A stretch of DNA of 64,000 nucleotides, from contig JASEVX010000006.1 in the NCBI GenBank assembly GCA_031761405.1, forward strand, positions 24,830,802-24,894,801, given 5' to 3'. The DNA is from Serripes groenlandicus (Eukaryota; Mollusca; Bivalvia; Cardiida; Cardiidae). A program made the translations under genes and the position numbers. The notes beneath the pieces were generated by a model, which saw only the letters and a program-made list of their open reading frames with translations, made no database searches and was not told the origin of the DNA. Shown one piece after another: positions 34,201 through 43,964 of the stretch; within the stretch, counting starts at the first letter, position 1; every line of letters begins with the position of its first letter.

Positions 34201-37200
34201 TGGCCAAAGGAGAAATTGCTTGTTTTGAGCAATTTCTTCTTTTGTCACTATGTTTTCAAAAAGCCATCTGCTGCAGATGCGTCAGAAAGCGTCTATATGA
34301 GGGAAAGGGTTAACAGTTATGTCAAAAGGTATACGATATCTTTGTTGGTAATTGTCATTCATAAGATTTGATTAATTTATGACTTAAAGAATGTGAACAT
34401 TGACAACAAAGCATACATAGAAAGTGGGTGTTTTTTTTGTTTTTTTTCACAAACACTCGGTTAAATTCTTTTCCTTATATGTATATATAGATTGGTCACT
34501 AGATCGCTACCGCATATATTACGTCAATCAGTAAATATATTGATTGTCGTAGACTGTACAGCGGTGAATTACGATTTGATGTTTGGTATAGATACAAGGA
34601 TAATAAAGCAAACTTCTTTCGGAGTTTAAAGGTTAAATCGGTTTAGTCTAGAACAGAAATAATTCTCTGTAGCCTCGCCACAATTGTTGATGTATGCCTG
34701 ATTTGATAACGTTATAATTGTGGCAGGTACATCAATACTTTATTTACTTCGATTTGTAAGCATCAACACAGAATAGTTCGAAAAGGTCGATGTGACCATG
34801 GCCCACCTCATTTGAAAAGAAATGTTAACATATTAGATACTTTTCAAAACAAGTATTTCCCCCTTGGTCCACATTGTTATCAACTCTGCATCTTAATAAT
34901 ACTATACTTTTTCGAGTATAACCTTTTTCCAGGGATAAAATTAATAGCTTACATATTCCGCCAATGCCGGTATTCCATTGGGAAATCTGGTTGGATCCCA
35001 CTGTAATGACATGTCTTCTGAACGGTTTTCAGCCAACCAACAATCGTCTAATATGATATACTCATAGCCGACCTCACGGTATCCTTGCTCAGCCATCATG
35101 TTTGCCATTGACTTGATCAGGGTTTCACTGTCAATATACAGGGGTAGACTATTAAGTTGGTATTCCAAAATAAAACCAACCTTGATGTATCTGCGTATAC
35201 ACCGTATCGACTACAAGGACACAAAATGTCAGAAGGTTTTGTTTTTATTCTCCCATAGATAATGTAGAATAAAGTTTGAACAGGTTGGATTCGTTGGTGT
35301 CTGCGCCGTTTTCAACAGCATTTAGTTGTTGTATCTTGTCGATGATAAGAAATGTACATTGCCAACTATTGCAATGAAAGGATGTTTAATTGCTTAATTT
35401 ATTTATTTATATATAAATATTTACATGGAAAGAAAGCAATTTTATGTGAGAAAGGGTTTATAATAAAAAGCTAAAAATGATATTGAATACATACTTGAAA
35501 GACTTTTATAAAATGTTCATAGATTCTTTTAATTTTCCTGATTATCAGACAAGCCAGATCTGTTTTGAAAATTAAAAAAAAACGTTAAATCAAACTATTT
35601 TTGGTGTTTCAAGATGTGCGTCTTTGAGATCTAAGAAAGGGATTTCCTCTGAAGAATATTCTTTTGAGGCTAGAGAAGACACAACGTTCTAAATGAGGTG
35701 CGTTTTTTAGACCCTAAACAAAGTTTAACCCAATGTAGAATATTCTTTTGATACTACAAGCAAAGTAAGCCCATATGCATCACAGCGTAAGAACACAGTG
35801 CACTAAGTTCGCTGATTACAATGACACAATGTTCTCAATGAGGTGCGCTGTCAGTCCTATAAAAGTTAGCACCAATAAGGATTATTTCTTGGATGCTTGG
35901 AGCTAGGTGTGTACACATGCACCAAAACCTAGAATCACAGTATAGCCCCAATATAGAATAGTATGTTGGTGTTAGAAGCTAAGTTAGTACAGATGCATCA
36001 AAATGTAGGAACTACAATGTATCGCCACTTTTCATAGGTTAGAATTTAGCTCCTAGCAATGTCAACATATTTTAAATTATCTGCGTGTGCTAGCTCGTTA
36101 CAAAACACATCTGATCTGTATCAAACTTTTCTGCCAAATAAACTGGAAAGTAGACATCTGGAAACGTCTAAGATGTATTTTGATAAATGCGTGACCATGA
36201 ATTCCTGTATTTGAATAAAGGTCGAGGATGTAACTACTAACGTTAACTTAAATATAATCCTACAGTTTTGAATGATTTATTGGAAGTAAACATCTTTTCA
36301 ACAATAAGTCAGTTAAATCACGGTGGCCAGTTTAGATAACCATATCGAGAGTTTGGCGTGAAACGGTTGTAACTGAAATTGGTATTTTTTTACCAAGGTT
36401 AGTTACCTTGCCATTAAGTCTTTAAAAGCGTTAGATCATTTTTCTTGATAAACAATTAAAATGTAGGTGCCATTGCTCGTTCTGAGCAATGGCACCTAAA
36501 TTTGCATTGTTTACAAAGGGGTCAAAAATGCCCCTAAACCAGGGTTTTTAAAATAGGTTTTTAGTTACAACCGTTTCACGCCAAGCCCTCGATATATTAT
36601 CTGGCTCTCTTGCAACTTAGCCAAACACAGCATCCGTCTCTGGCGACTACCTTCTTTCCCTCAAATACAGTATAAGCTCTATTTCGTGGAAGACCTATCA
36701 CGCTAGTCAAAATAACTACACCAATGATTGTCCGAGCTAGAACTCAAACTTAAGACCCATCGATCGATATCCCACGTTGTCACCACCACTGGAGATTGGT
36801 TGAGTAATTGATTGTTTGGTGTGTAACGTCCTCTTTCAACAAGTTTTCAGTTATATCACGGCGTTTCCTGGGTAATTTGCCAGTACTACTGGTTCATTTA
36901 TCCTGGGAACAGGAAGTTAATCGTACTGCTACCGCCGCAACCCTGAATGCCAAGGAGGCCAGCCACTACTACTATTTTTAAAGTATTTGGTATGAACCGT
37001 CCAGGGATCGAACCGACGACCTCCCGCATCCGAGATGGACTCTCTACGTCTACACCACCAAGGGAAGGGAACGCTTTATCACCGATAAAGCTTAAAGACG
37101 TACTTACTAAGGCAATGATCCGAGTTAAGCAGCTTCGTGTAAACGATCAATTATTGACAACAATAGAATTCTAATCAGTGAACGTCATACCTTCTAATAT

Positions 37201-38880
37201 ACATTAGTGACATATTCAGGTGTAAACAATGAACGTTTAGTCTAGGTTTATCCAACATGATACATTAGAAGCATAGTAATGTTGCAACGGTCAATTTATT
37301 GTTGGCTACAATAAACATTTAATACGTGGGAGCCATACCTTTAATAGTATTACCATATTCAGGTGTCAACCAATGAAAAATAAAAAGTTGAAAGGAAAAC
37401 CTTATACATAAGTAAAAAAGACAGGTGTCAGTGGACAGCATACCTTATACATTAGTAACATATGCAGGTGTCAACCAACGACCGTTTAATCAGTGGACAT
37501 CTTACCTTATACATTAGTAACATATGCAGGTGTCAACAAAGAACGTTTAATCAGTAAACGGCATACTGTTAACCGGTCAAAAACGTTATGTAACATGTAG
37601 CACGAGACAGTAACAAATTACCCATGATGAGTATATAAACATTTGAAAAACGTAAAATAAAAATAAAATGTTCATAAAACTGATTTCAAATGTTTTGTAA
37701 GTTGAAATAGTCCGTGAATATTTCCAAAACAAATACAATAGGGAGTAAAGATAGAATAGCCTACACGTGATTGTATCAAAGAAAGCAACGTTATATCCCC
37801 CCTAATGGTCAACCCTTATATCACCTGTCGTTCAGGTGTATATAAATTAATAACTCAGGCCATTCGGCCTTCGTGATTAATTATTACACACTTGAAGTCC
37901 ATCCGGTATATCACTCAAAATGAGATATATTTCCTAAGTAAAATATGAAGGTGTAAACAATGAACGTTTAATTACTGGACACCTAATACATTAGTAACAT
38001 ATGCAGCTTTCAACCAATAAACGTTTAAGTAGCACTAGTAGACGTCATACCTTATACATTAGTAACATATGCAGCTTTCAACCAATAAACGTTCAAGTAG
38101 CACTAGTGGACGTCATACCTTATACATTAGTAACATATGCAGCTTTCAACCAATAAACGTTCAAGTAGCAGTAGGAGACGTCATACCTTATACATTAGTA
38201 ATATATGCAGCTTTCAACCAATAAACGTTCAAGTAGCACTAGTGGACGTCATACCTTATACATTAGTAACATATGCAGCTTTCAACCAATAAACGTTCAA
38301 GTAGCTCTAGGGGACGTCATACCTTATACATTAGTAACATATGCAGCTTTCAACCAATAAACGTTAAAGTAACACTAGTGGACGTCATACCTTATACATT
38401 AGTAACATATTCAGGTGTCAACCAAAAAACGTTCCAGTTGCACTAGTGGACGTCATACCTTATACATTAGTAACATATGCAGCTTTCAACCAATTAACGT
38501 TCAAGTAGCACTAGTTGACGTCATACCTTATACATTAGTAACATATTCAGGTATCAACCAAAAAACGTTCAAGATGCACTAGTGGACGTCATACATTATT
38601 AACATATTTATGCTTCAACCAATGAACGTTTAATCAAGGGTTGTCAAATTAGTGGCATATTCAGGTGCCTATGGTCAATTAATTAGTGTCCACGATAAAC
38701 GTTTAATCAGTGTTCGCCATACCTTATGCAGTCGTCTGGATATGTTGTACAATCCGTGTTACATCGAAATCTCTCCCACGTCAACCAGCCCATGGGTGGA
38801 GTACGCGCCAGTCCGTTGTCAAGGCAATAGGCCGGAAATGGGACCAATCCGAGTAGTATGACAAAGGATAAGGACCGCAT
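20701..38880 (-). CDS. GLA: Lysosomal alpha-galactosidase A-like enzyme (GH27), seven-exon model
   Basis: Hydrolyses terminal alpha-galactose, in animals on glycolipids and glycoproteins in the lysosome (family knowledge). Exons: 38723-38880, 34953-35127, 33158-33427, 29861-30022, 28378-28579, 21858-21958 (doubtful) and 20701-20970. Phases agree throughout, giving 445 residues against about 429 for human GLA. Seen: signal peptide, then a mature start [17 protein letters not shown] at 80-83; GIY at 120-122; nucleophile D158 in VKFDGC; E190 and L193 in YSCEWPLY, the pocket of alpha-galactosidase A (NAGA has Ser/Ala); R215; acid/base D219 in [16 protein letters not shown] at 250-255; NQDPLG. The last exon is the C-terminal beta domain. 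Probably active. Intron 5 carries a Copia element. The main doubt is exon 6 and the start of exon 7. Confidence 0.93.
20971..22140. other. GLA-like introns 5-6, unassigned
   Basis: Apart from candidate exon 6, I see no gene. Part of this is low-complexity AT-rich sequence. Confidence 0.4.
21858..21958 (-). CDS. GLA-like candidate exon 6 (cassette or exon relic)
   Basis: 101 bases with a strong donor TACAAG|gtaaat and a weak acceptor 'tttgggaaag'. It fits phase 1 in and phase 0 out, exactly what exons 5 and 7 need. It encodes [20 protein letters not shown] and then [13 protein letters not shown]. The open frame extends upstream ([12 protein letters not shown]), which resembles the GKQG..L..GDN region after NQDPLG in GLA. 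It may therefore be a second copy of the start of the beta domain, used as a cassette or decaying. Confidence 0.45.
22155..22290. repeat. CT/CTGT microsatellite
   Basis: Runs of TCTC and (TGTC)n, longest at about 22255-22286. Ser/Leu-rich frames here are artefacts. Confidence 0.95.
22750..23254 (+). pseudogene. gag: Copia gag (capsid) remnant
   Basis: About 130 residues typical of Copia gag: [19 protein letters not shown], then [16 protein letters not shown], and LKQFKGEG before the nucleic-acid-binding part. The first part of gag is missing. Confidence 0.8.
23271..23645 (+). pseudogene. pol: Copia zinc knuckle and aspartic protease remnant
   Basis: A degraded zinc knuckle (CKSC...RHLICECP) followed by a protease motif [13 protein letters not shown]. 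The active-site Asp is kept, but Asn stands where Thr or Ser usually follows it. Confidence 0.75.
23697..24530 (+). pseudogene. pol: Copia integrase remnant
   Basis: The N-terminal zinc part is visible ([20 protein letters not shown], then CDLC). The core is broken by stops near 24108 and a frame change. Two expected catalytic Asp positions read Asn: INLKQ for DLK and MTNNGGEF for TDNGGEF. The Glu region is [15 protein letters not shown]. Confidence 0.8.
24895..25293 (+). pseudogene. pol: Copia reverse transcriptase remnant
   Basis: [36 protein letters not shown] and [11 protein letters not shown] match the first Asp, the YGLK stretch and the YVDD site of Copia. The region before it (24531-24980) is linker and integrase C-terminus. 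A stop ends the frame at 25293. Confidence 0.85.
25553..26202 (+). pseudogene. pol: Copia RNase H remnant
   Basis: [20 protein letters not shown], then [12 protein letters not shown] and, after a frameshift near 25790, [20 protein letters not shown] and [19 protein letters not shown]. Catalytic D-E-D residues are visible. Confidence 0.85.
26299..26496 (+). repeat. Candidate polypurine tract and 3' LTR of the Copia element
   Basis: AAAGAAAAGAAAA at 26299-26311 is followed by TGTAATGAATGTTAATG; a possible end is CTTTAACA at 26496. With no 5' LTR for comparison, the borders are inferred from TG..CA and the polypurine tract only. Confidence 0.4.
26563..26660 (+). repeat. tRNA-like SINE head (not a functional tRNA)
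   Basis: Near-perfect A box TAGCTCAGTTGG and B box GGTTCGAACCCC, Asp-type GTC in the anticodon position. The acceptor stem (GCTCGGT against CTAGGTC) and the anticodon stem do not pair, and the downstream sequence 'tttctgatatgtgtcaa' resembles the SINE family I body. Confidence 0.65.
26685..26885. repeat. Imperfect tandem repeat, 'agtgatggtggctgagact'
   Basis: About eight degenerate units of 20-25 bases with the phrase gctgagact.agtgatggtg. No gene. Confidence 0.8.
27422..27640. mobile_element. MITE with CGAGTATGACAGCCCATTTT ends
   Basis: Inverted ends of about 30 bp with few mismatches. A second inner inverted pair, gggggcctctgta / tacagaggcccc, makes nearly the whole element a foldback. 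Single copy in this window. It lies in intron 5 of the GLA-like gene. Confidence 0.85.
28378..28579 (-). CDS. GLA: GLA-like exon 5: end of the barrel
   Basis: Acceptor 'aaatttgcag|TTGGTG', donor 'GGCAA|gtatct', 67 codons plus one base. It encodes [33 protein letters not shown] and [18 protein letters not shown]. Confidence 0.94.
28621..28878 (-). repeat. SINE family II, near full length
   Basis: In minus orientation it has a clear head (B box 'gggttcgatccccggcc', A-box part 'gtagtggtggagtg'), the body 'aaaatggtagtaattgatgc' and the tail 'cacggcg'. One of the best copies. A shorter one lies at 29545-29690. Confidence 0.85.
29545..29690 (-). repeat. SINE family II fragment
   Basis: 'ttgatttacgtcgctttcaacaattgctcagttatac' and 'aaccagtcagttgtcatgct' type sequence, without the head. 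Confidence 0.65.
29861..30022 (-). CDS. GLA: GLA-like exon 4: acid/base Asp
   Basis: Acceptor 'ttattctcag|CCAGAC', donor 'GATATG|gtactt', 54 whole codons. It encodes [16 protein letters not shown] (acid/base Asp in PDIQ) and ends [10 protein letters not shown]. Confidence 0.94.
31188..31451. mobile_element. MITE, GAGCCGTTCCACGAG family, copy D
   Basis: Ends 'atatatgagccgttacacgc' and 'ttctcgtggggacggctcat'. Body as in the other copies. In intron 3 of the GLA-like gene. Confidence 0.85.
31852..32005 (+). repeat. SINE family II fragment
   Basis: 'aaaatggtagtaatggctgc', 'cttgaagcgctcagggttac', 'gactgactggtgtcaggata' and 'catgaaacgccttgatataac'. No head. Confidence 0.75.
32530..32752 (+). repeat. 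SINE family I with tRNA-like head
   Basis: 'gtagctacgcgggccttcaa', B box 'gagttcgaatcccag', body 'ccagttgtttggatagactg', tail 'gaactggccgctgtcacgtg'. In intron 3 of the GLA-like gene. Confidence 0.75.
33158..33427 (-). CDS. GLA: GLA-like exon 3: nucleophile and pocket
   Basis: Acceptor 'actttcag|GTTCACC', donor 'AAAG|gtattt', 90 whole codons. It contains [20 protein letters not shown], the catalytic [12 protein letters not shown] and [13 protein letters not shown]. Glu and Leu in CEWPL match alpha-galactosidase A. Confidence 0.95.
33690..33840 (-). repeat. Third tRNA-derived repeat type
   Basis: On the minus strand: 'gacaatggggcattgttaga', 'ggttcgaatcccgtggtgag' (B box) and then 'ctggtccggcttttgggatc'. 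It differs from families I and II after the head. Confidence 0.6.
34085..34313. mobile_element. CTGCAGCAGACGAC inverted-repeat element
   Basis: 'aaccctttccctcatacgac', 'ctgcagcagacaactttgaa', then a central palindrome 'gaaattgcttgttttgagcaatttc', and 'ctgctgcagatgcgtcag', 'atatgagggaaagggtt'. The ends are reverse complements. Confidence 0.8.
34953..35127 (-). CDS. GLA: GLA-like exon 2
   Basis: Acceptor 'tatattgacag|TGAAACC', donor 'GAATAT|gtaagc', phase 0 out. It encodes [30 protein letters not shown] with the two substrate-binding Asp, and [11 protein letters not shown], as expected of GLA/NAGA. Confidence 0.93.
35128..36340. other. GLA-like intron 1, distal part
   Basis: No exon or element recognised. 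Confidence 0.4.
36345..36592. mobile_element. MITE, CGAGGGCTTGGCGTG family, copy 2
   Basis: 'cgagagtttggcgtgaaacg' and 'cgtttcacgccaagccctcg' at the ends and the central palindrome 'tgccattgctcg' / 'cgttctgagcaatggca'. Compared with copy 1 it keeps an extra 'ggggtcaaaaatgcccct' segment on the right side. Confidence 0.85.
36797..37065 (-). repeat. SINE family II, near full length
   Basis: 'attgattgtttggtgtgtaa' tail, 'cacggcgtttcctgggtaat', 'ccaaggaggccagccactac', 'gggatcgaaccgacgacctc' (B box on the minus strand) and 'ctacaccaccaaggg'. Confidence 0.85.
37185..38722. repeat. 68-bp minisatellite starting at the exon-1 donor
   Basis: Regular units of 68 bp from about 37960 to 38600 ('gtggacgtcataccttatac' + 'attagtaacatatgcagc' + 'tttcaaccaataaacgttca'), with diverged units to about 37185 and up to the exon border at 38722. 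On the minus strand every unit reads TATAAG|GTATGACG, very close to the true donor CATAAG|GTATGGCG of exon 1. Confidence 0.9.
38723..38880 (-). CDS. GLA: GLA-like exon 1: start, signal peptide, first barrel strand
   Basis: ATG at 38878-38880 opens [19 protein letters not shown], a typical signal peptide, then [19 protein letters not shown]. Donor ATAAG|gtatgg; it ends two bases into a Ser codon. An upstream in-frame ATG exists 81 bases earlier, but the hydrophobic leader favours this start. Confidence 0.92.
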
Positions 38881-38948
38881 CTTCAATCTATTAAAATATG
38901 CGCTAGTTAAACTGCAGTATAACCATACGACCTCCTGACCTGCGTACA

Positions 38949-39214
38949 CATGAGTCGTCACGCGAGAAAACTAACATTATGGACTCTGCGTAATGTATCG
39001 ATTCAGATCAGCCTCCGCAGTCCACGCAGGCTTATCATGGCCGACACATTCTGTCTCAGGGGGAAAGGAGTATAGATTAATGATTCCTGAAACAGAAAAT
39101 CCACTGGAGGCGAAAAGTGTCTGTCCGGGTTCGCCTGCGCGGCTTGCTTAGGCTCATCTGGGTCGATACTTTACGCAGAGTCCACAATGTTGGTTTTCTC
39201 GCGGGACGGCTCAA
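38949..39214. mobile_element. MITE, GAGCCGTTCCACGAG family, copy E, beside the GLA-like start
   Basis: Ends 'acatgagtcgtcacgcgaga' and 'tctcgcgggacggctcaaag'. It starts 68 bases upstream of the ATG, so it lies in the 5' UTR or promoter region. No TATA box is seen between it and the ATG. Confidence 0.85.
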
Positions 39215-41260
39215 AGGTGCATAATGGTCATGACGTGCATATATTTTCATCAAAGGACAATGATCCTTTACCATAAACAAAAACGGCCCATCTTCAGCAA
39301 AATATGTACTTGACACATTATACTTGTATAATGAAAAACACATGGTGACCTAAATGCTGCACAGTTCAACTTTGATGGAAATAGAATGTAAATGTACATC
39401 ATAATAATTTACCCACAGGTCAGAATCATGTCAATTTTGTCAAGGAATGATGTATGGTTAAATTGGCAACAAATCTTCTTTGTAAACGAACTCCGCTCCG
39501 AATTTAGCTCCGAAAATAGTTTGTTTAATTAATTATTAAAAGATGACACTGAAACATCAAGATGAATTGGTTCGCTGAAGGCTTAACGAATACAATCGTG
39601 TTTCATATTTAGTAATTTATCATATGTGCGATAGCGATATCTAAGGGGAATTGTCCAATCTAGTCGCCTTTGTTGGGCCATGCTATTCGTACTAATTTAC
39701 TATAGAACACCGGGCACCAGACAAGGGTAATACACTTAGTAGATAAAGAGGTTTTTTAAAAGGAAATCGACCTTATAACTTAACAACAACCTGATCCCGA
39801 TATGATTGCAAAAAGTTTTTACAGGCTGTGTTCCATGCAAACCAACCTTAGGGCGTTACACGTACTGAAAAAATACATGCATGTGCATTCATGCGAAAGT
39901 TTGAAATTAAAACTTCTTTAGAGAATATTTTGAAACATGCTAGGCCTAATGTGCGACCAATGTAAGAGCTTGAACAGCCAACGCGGATGCGCTGGCAGAT
40001 CTGGTCTACACTATTTCACAATGCACAACGGTTGATTTTCCAAGAGGCGTTCATATATATATAATCATAACATACAGCACATACACATTCATACTATCTA
40101 TAACCGTGTATTGCTTATCCTGCCACATTTATAACCATAATTATTATTTATTTCTAAATAAAGGCCACCGGCATATAATACATTATATATGATACAATAA
40201 CAAATTCACAGTTTCATAAAGTTACAACACAGCAGAGAATATTGCATTGGGAAAATAAGCTAACTTTGCGATGACTTTTGTTAAAGGTACAATCAACGGT
40301 AGAGTATTGCAATGACTTTTATTTCAGTTAGATTATCTGTAAGGTTCATTAAAACAGAGAAAAACTTAGCGATTTTTCTAATAACTATAATGTTATATTA
40401 TGTTATATTATGATATCCGAAAGTTGTTGACATAACATCTGCATCATTATGATATATCATATATTTACGTAAAGGTCAACATGAGGTCAATACTATTAAG
40501 CAATACCTACCTTACAAAGCAAATGTCAATGCATGCATGACTTGAGTACGGCAATCACGTTACACGTTCAATCATATAAATGGTTATTGGCTCATTTGTT
40601 TTCACTTTGATGATAACATAGATTACTCATTAACCAATCAATATTCATCTGTATACCACTTATCACAGAGAAGATGAGTAGATCAGCCGATGAAACATAT
40701 GAATAACCAAATATCATTAATCTGGAATGGTATTGCAGACTCAGTTAGTGGCAAGTACAGGCGAGCGCCCCAACAGCGGTATTGGGAACGACTTAACGCA
40801 TCTTTACATGTGTTAACAATACTGTTAAATGCGGTTTTAAACAGTTTTCAATCCACTCGGGCGTTTGCTTGTTAAATGCTGTAATTTAATCGGTGGATCA
40901 AGACAACTTATTGTCAGATAAGATAACTTTGAAGCATACACCCAGGCTTCACTCTGAGACACTGTAAACAAACCAATAAGACAATAAGGCCAATGAGATC
41001 TGTAACGGTCGGCAGCCAAATACATGCCGTTAGAAACCCCCCAATCCAGACGAACTTTGACGCTTCTGTGTAAACTTCGGGAGAAACCCAGCTCATTCTT
41101 GTTTTACTCTGAGAATAGTATAAATCGAACTTCCAGATGTTACTCAGATGGTGTGTTACTTTCCTCAGCTTCGTCAAAACAGACGACTTTTAAAACAGCA
41201 CACGAGGAATAGTTTAAATTTGATTCAGGCTAAACTTGTACGAAAGGAAATCAGTAATAT
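39215..41260. other. Upstream flank of the GLA-like gene
   Basis: No gene recognised and no clear promoter element called; AT-rich. Confidence 0.45.
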
Positions 41261-41261
41261 A

Positions 41262-41500
41262 AACCTTTCCTACATACAACAAAAACTGCCGACGACAACC
41301 TCGACCACCCGAAGAAAAAAATATGGAAAATTTCTATTACTGTAGGGAAAAGTATTGCATCGATTCGGAAACTTCGTTGCAAAATGAGAAATTGCTTTTC
41401 ATGAGCAATTTCTTCTTTTGTCACGATGGTTTCAATAGCCATCTGCTGCAGTTTCTTTTTAATGCTTCTGCATTTTAGAAATGGCTTGAGAAACAATATA
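41262..41500. mobile_element. CTGCAGCAGACGAC family, diverged
   Basis: 'aacctttcctacatacaaca', the palindrome 'aatgagaaattgcttttcatgagcaatttcttc', 'atctgctgcag'. Ends poorly kept. Confidence 0.5.
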
Positions 41501-41730
41501 TTGCAATAAAATCACTATTTGATTAAATATCAGAGCTCTAGACAAGGTGCGTTTTTCATACTCTAGAATCCTGCATATGAGCTCCAAAACTTATGCTGTG
41601 GGTAGTAAAAAGGATCTTCTCAGTGATACGATTCGTTTGAGTACCAACAACCTAGATATTAATGAGAACTAACAGAGATATCATGGAAGAAAGACATGTT
41701 TACTCCTTCTTATCTAGTCCTCTGTGCTTT

Positions 41731-41956
41731 AACCCTTTCCCTCATACGACAATTCTGCAGCAGACGACTTTGAACATATTTTGTCAAAAGATAGAAAATC
41801 TCCATAGTTGAATGGATAACCTATGACAAAAAGGGGAAAACATTGTGGCAAAAGGAGAAATTGCACGTTTTGTGCAATTTCTTCTTTTGTCACTATGTTT
41901 TCAAAACGCTGTCTGCTGCAGAGGCGTCAGAAAGCGTCTATATGAGGGAAAGGGTT
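41731..41956. mobile_element. CTGCAGCAGACGAC inverted-repeat element
   Basis: Nearly the same sequence as the copy at 34085 including 'atagttgaatggataaccta', so the two are recent relatives. Ends 'aaccctttccctcatacgac' / 'atatgagggaaagggtt'. Confidence 0.85.
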
Positions 41957-42102
41957 AATAGTTCGGTACTAAGGCCTTCTGCAGGATTTGTTCAACGATT
42001 ATAACAGTCTATGGCGTATCCATCTCAAACGAGGAACATGGAGTCTCACATGATGATACTCGTAACCACGGACGACGTAACGTCAATTTCTCAATATTTA
42101 CC

Positions 42103-42329
42103 TTAACCCTTTCCCTCATATAGACGCATGTTGACGCATCTGCAGCAGACGACTTTTGAAAACTTTAAGTCAAAAGTAGAAATTGGTCAAACGAATAATT
42201 TCTCTCTTTGCCACAATGTTTTCAACTTTTTTAGGTGAGTATACCTTCATTCATACTGATTTTCCAGATCTTCAGTAGGTGTTTTCAAAGTCGTCTGCTG
42301 CATATTAGATGAATGTGGACAAGGGTTAA
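42103..42329. mobile_element. CTGCAGCAGACGAC inverted-repeat element
   Basis: 'aaccctttccctcatatag', 'gcatctgcagcagacgactt' and 'aaagtcgtctgctgcatatt'. It lies about 150 bp from the previous copy. Confidence 0.8.
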
Positions 42330-42762
42330 ACGACGGAATTAAATAGTACGTTTTAATGCTATATAATCATATTGAATTCCCTGTGGAGATAGAAATATCA
42401 AATAGATACAGAAGTAATTTAGCTGAGCCGTGTCTTCCGATAAGGGATCTTATTATAACTGCCTACACTGAAAACTCAAGCTAGCCTATGCATACGCACA
42501 TACGCTTCCCTGTCCGCCTATATGTTACCAATATTGAAGTCTATCTTCCATGGAAAAGCGCTGAAAGTGTAGCCCCGCTCTTTCTACACCAACAGCACTT
42601 TTCATCATACCCAATTGTAGATGCAATAAGACCACATATCGCAAAACGAGGCTCATCTAACTCTTTCACTGCCGAATTTCAAAAGTCGACTCTTTCATGT
42701 TGAAAAGTGGACCACTCCACTTTTCGTTCATCGGGAAATGTAGTACACATTTTGATGTCTAA

Positions 42763-42835
42763 GTGGCAAACAATGCAGATTTCAGGAGAGTCAGCTCGTG
42801 ACGAGCTGACACTCCTGAATTTGCATTGTTTGCAC
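42763..42835. repeat. Near-perfect palindrome, 35-bp arms
   Basis: 'gtggcaaacaatgcagattt' leads to 'agtcagctcgtgacgagctgac', the centre, and back to 'tttgcattgtttgcac'. There is virtually no loop. Confidence 0.85.
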
Positions 42836-43958
42836 AAGCAGTTAATTGCTTTTGGTGGCAAAAGCGTTAAAAGAAATAACTCATAATATATAGATCATAA
42901 AATTATATTCACCTTGTTCAAATCCGACTGTTATAATATGATAACACATGGTACATAAGATACCCCGTCAATAAGATTTCGATAAACCCTTATCATTATG
43001 AAATAAATGATGGGGCCCTTCGCCTTTTCTTTCTTGATTTTGGAGGAGCTCAACGCAATAACGGGTTTTTGTTTCTCCTGAATCTGTATAAATGATAACA
43101 GGATTGTGAGGACAACGATTGGACTACAAAAACGTGCACTGCAGGCTGATCGTTGTTATCTTTTTTTACAAGATGCGTTGTATAACCAAGCGTAGGTGGC
43201 TGAGTGTTAAATTCAGCTTGACCTATTTTCCCCAGGTTCATTAAATTTGTCGATGTCAAATACATGATTTAACTTACTGAGACAAACGAATGTTTATGGT
43301 TTTGCTGCAAACATGTTTGATAGCAATTTTTGCTCTGCATCAAAATCTAATTTCGTTAACATAATTATATTTTCCTTTTTTCTACCCTAGACATACTTAT
43401 CAAAATAAAAAGGTATATATATATGTTTCTTTGGGGTTATTTTATACCGTTGATGTCATCATGGATTATTTCAGAAAATATTAGGACTTGTCGTCTATAA
43501 TTAATGACCTGAGTACTGAATAAGGTATATACATGTAATATCCTAAATAGTTGGTCGAGCCGCGACAGCTCACTCGCTGACTACATAGGCTATTAGTATC
43601 AATCAAGCGGCCGAGATTTCGAACACCTGCTTAGCTAATGATTATTCATGATCTTTAATTTCACAGAGCTCTAGGTAAGATGGGTATTTCAAGTTTTAAA
43701 ACCCTATTTTGACACTCAAACACTATGTTGTTGGTATTAGAAAATTTCGTCTCAGATTGTTTGGTTGATTCATAAGAGATATGTAGATGGGAAAAGACCG
43801 GAATACTCCTCCTTATATAGTCCTCTGGTTTGAAGACCCCGCCCCCCCCCCCCCCCCCCTCCCAAATCAAGCGATATATTAAGTTGAAGTTAACTCAGTG
43901 AATGGAGTAACGTATATATCTATGGTATGAATTGTTATTGTTTTCCTATATGTTAATA
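42836..43958. other. Unassigned, with a C/G homopolymer
   Basis: A run of about 20 C lies at 43840-43860. No gene recognised. Confidence 0.4.
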
Positions 43959-43964
43959 TGTCCC

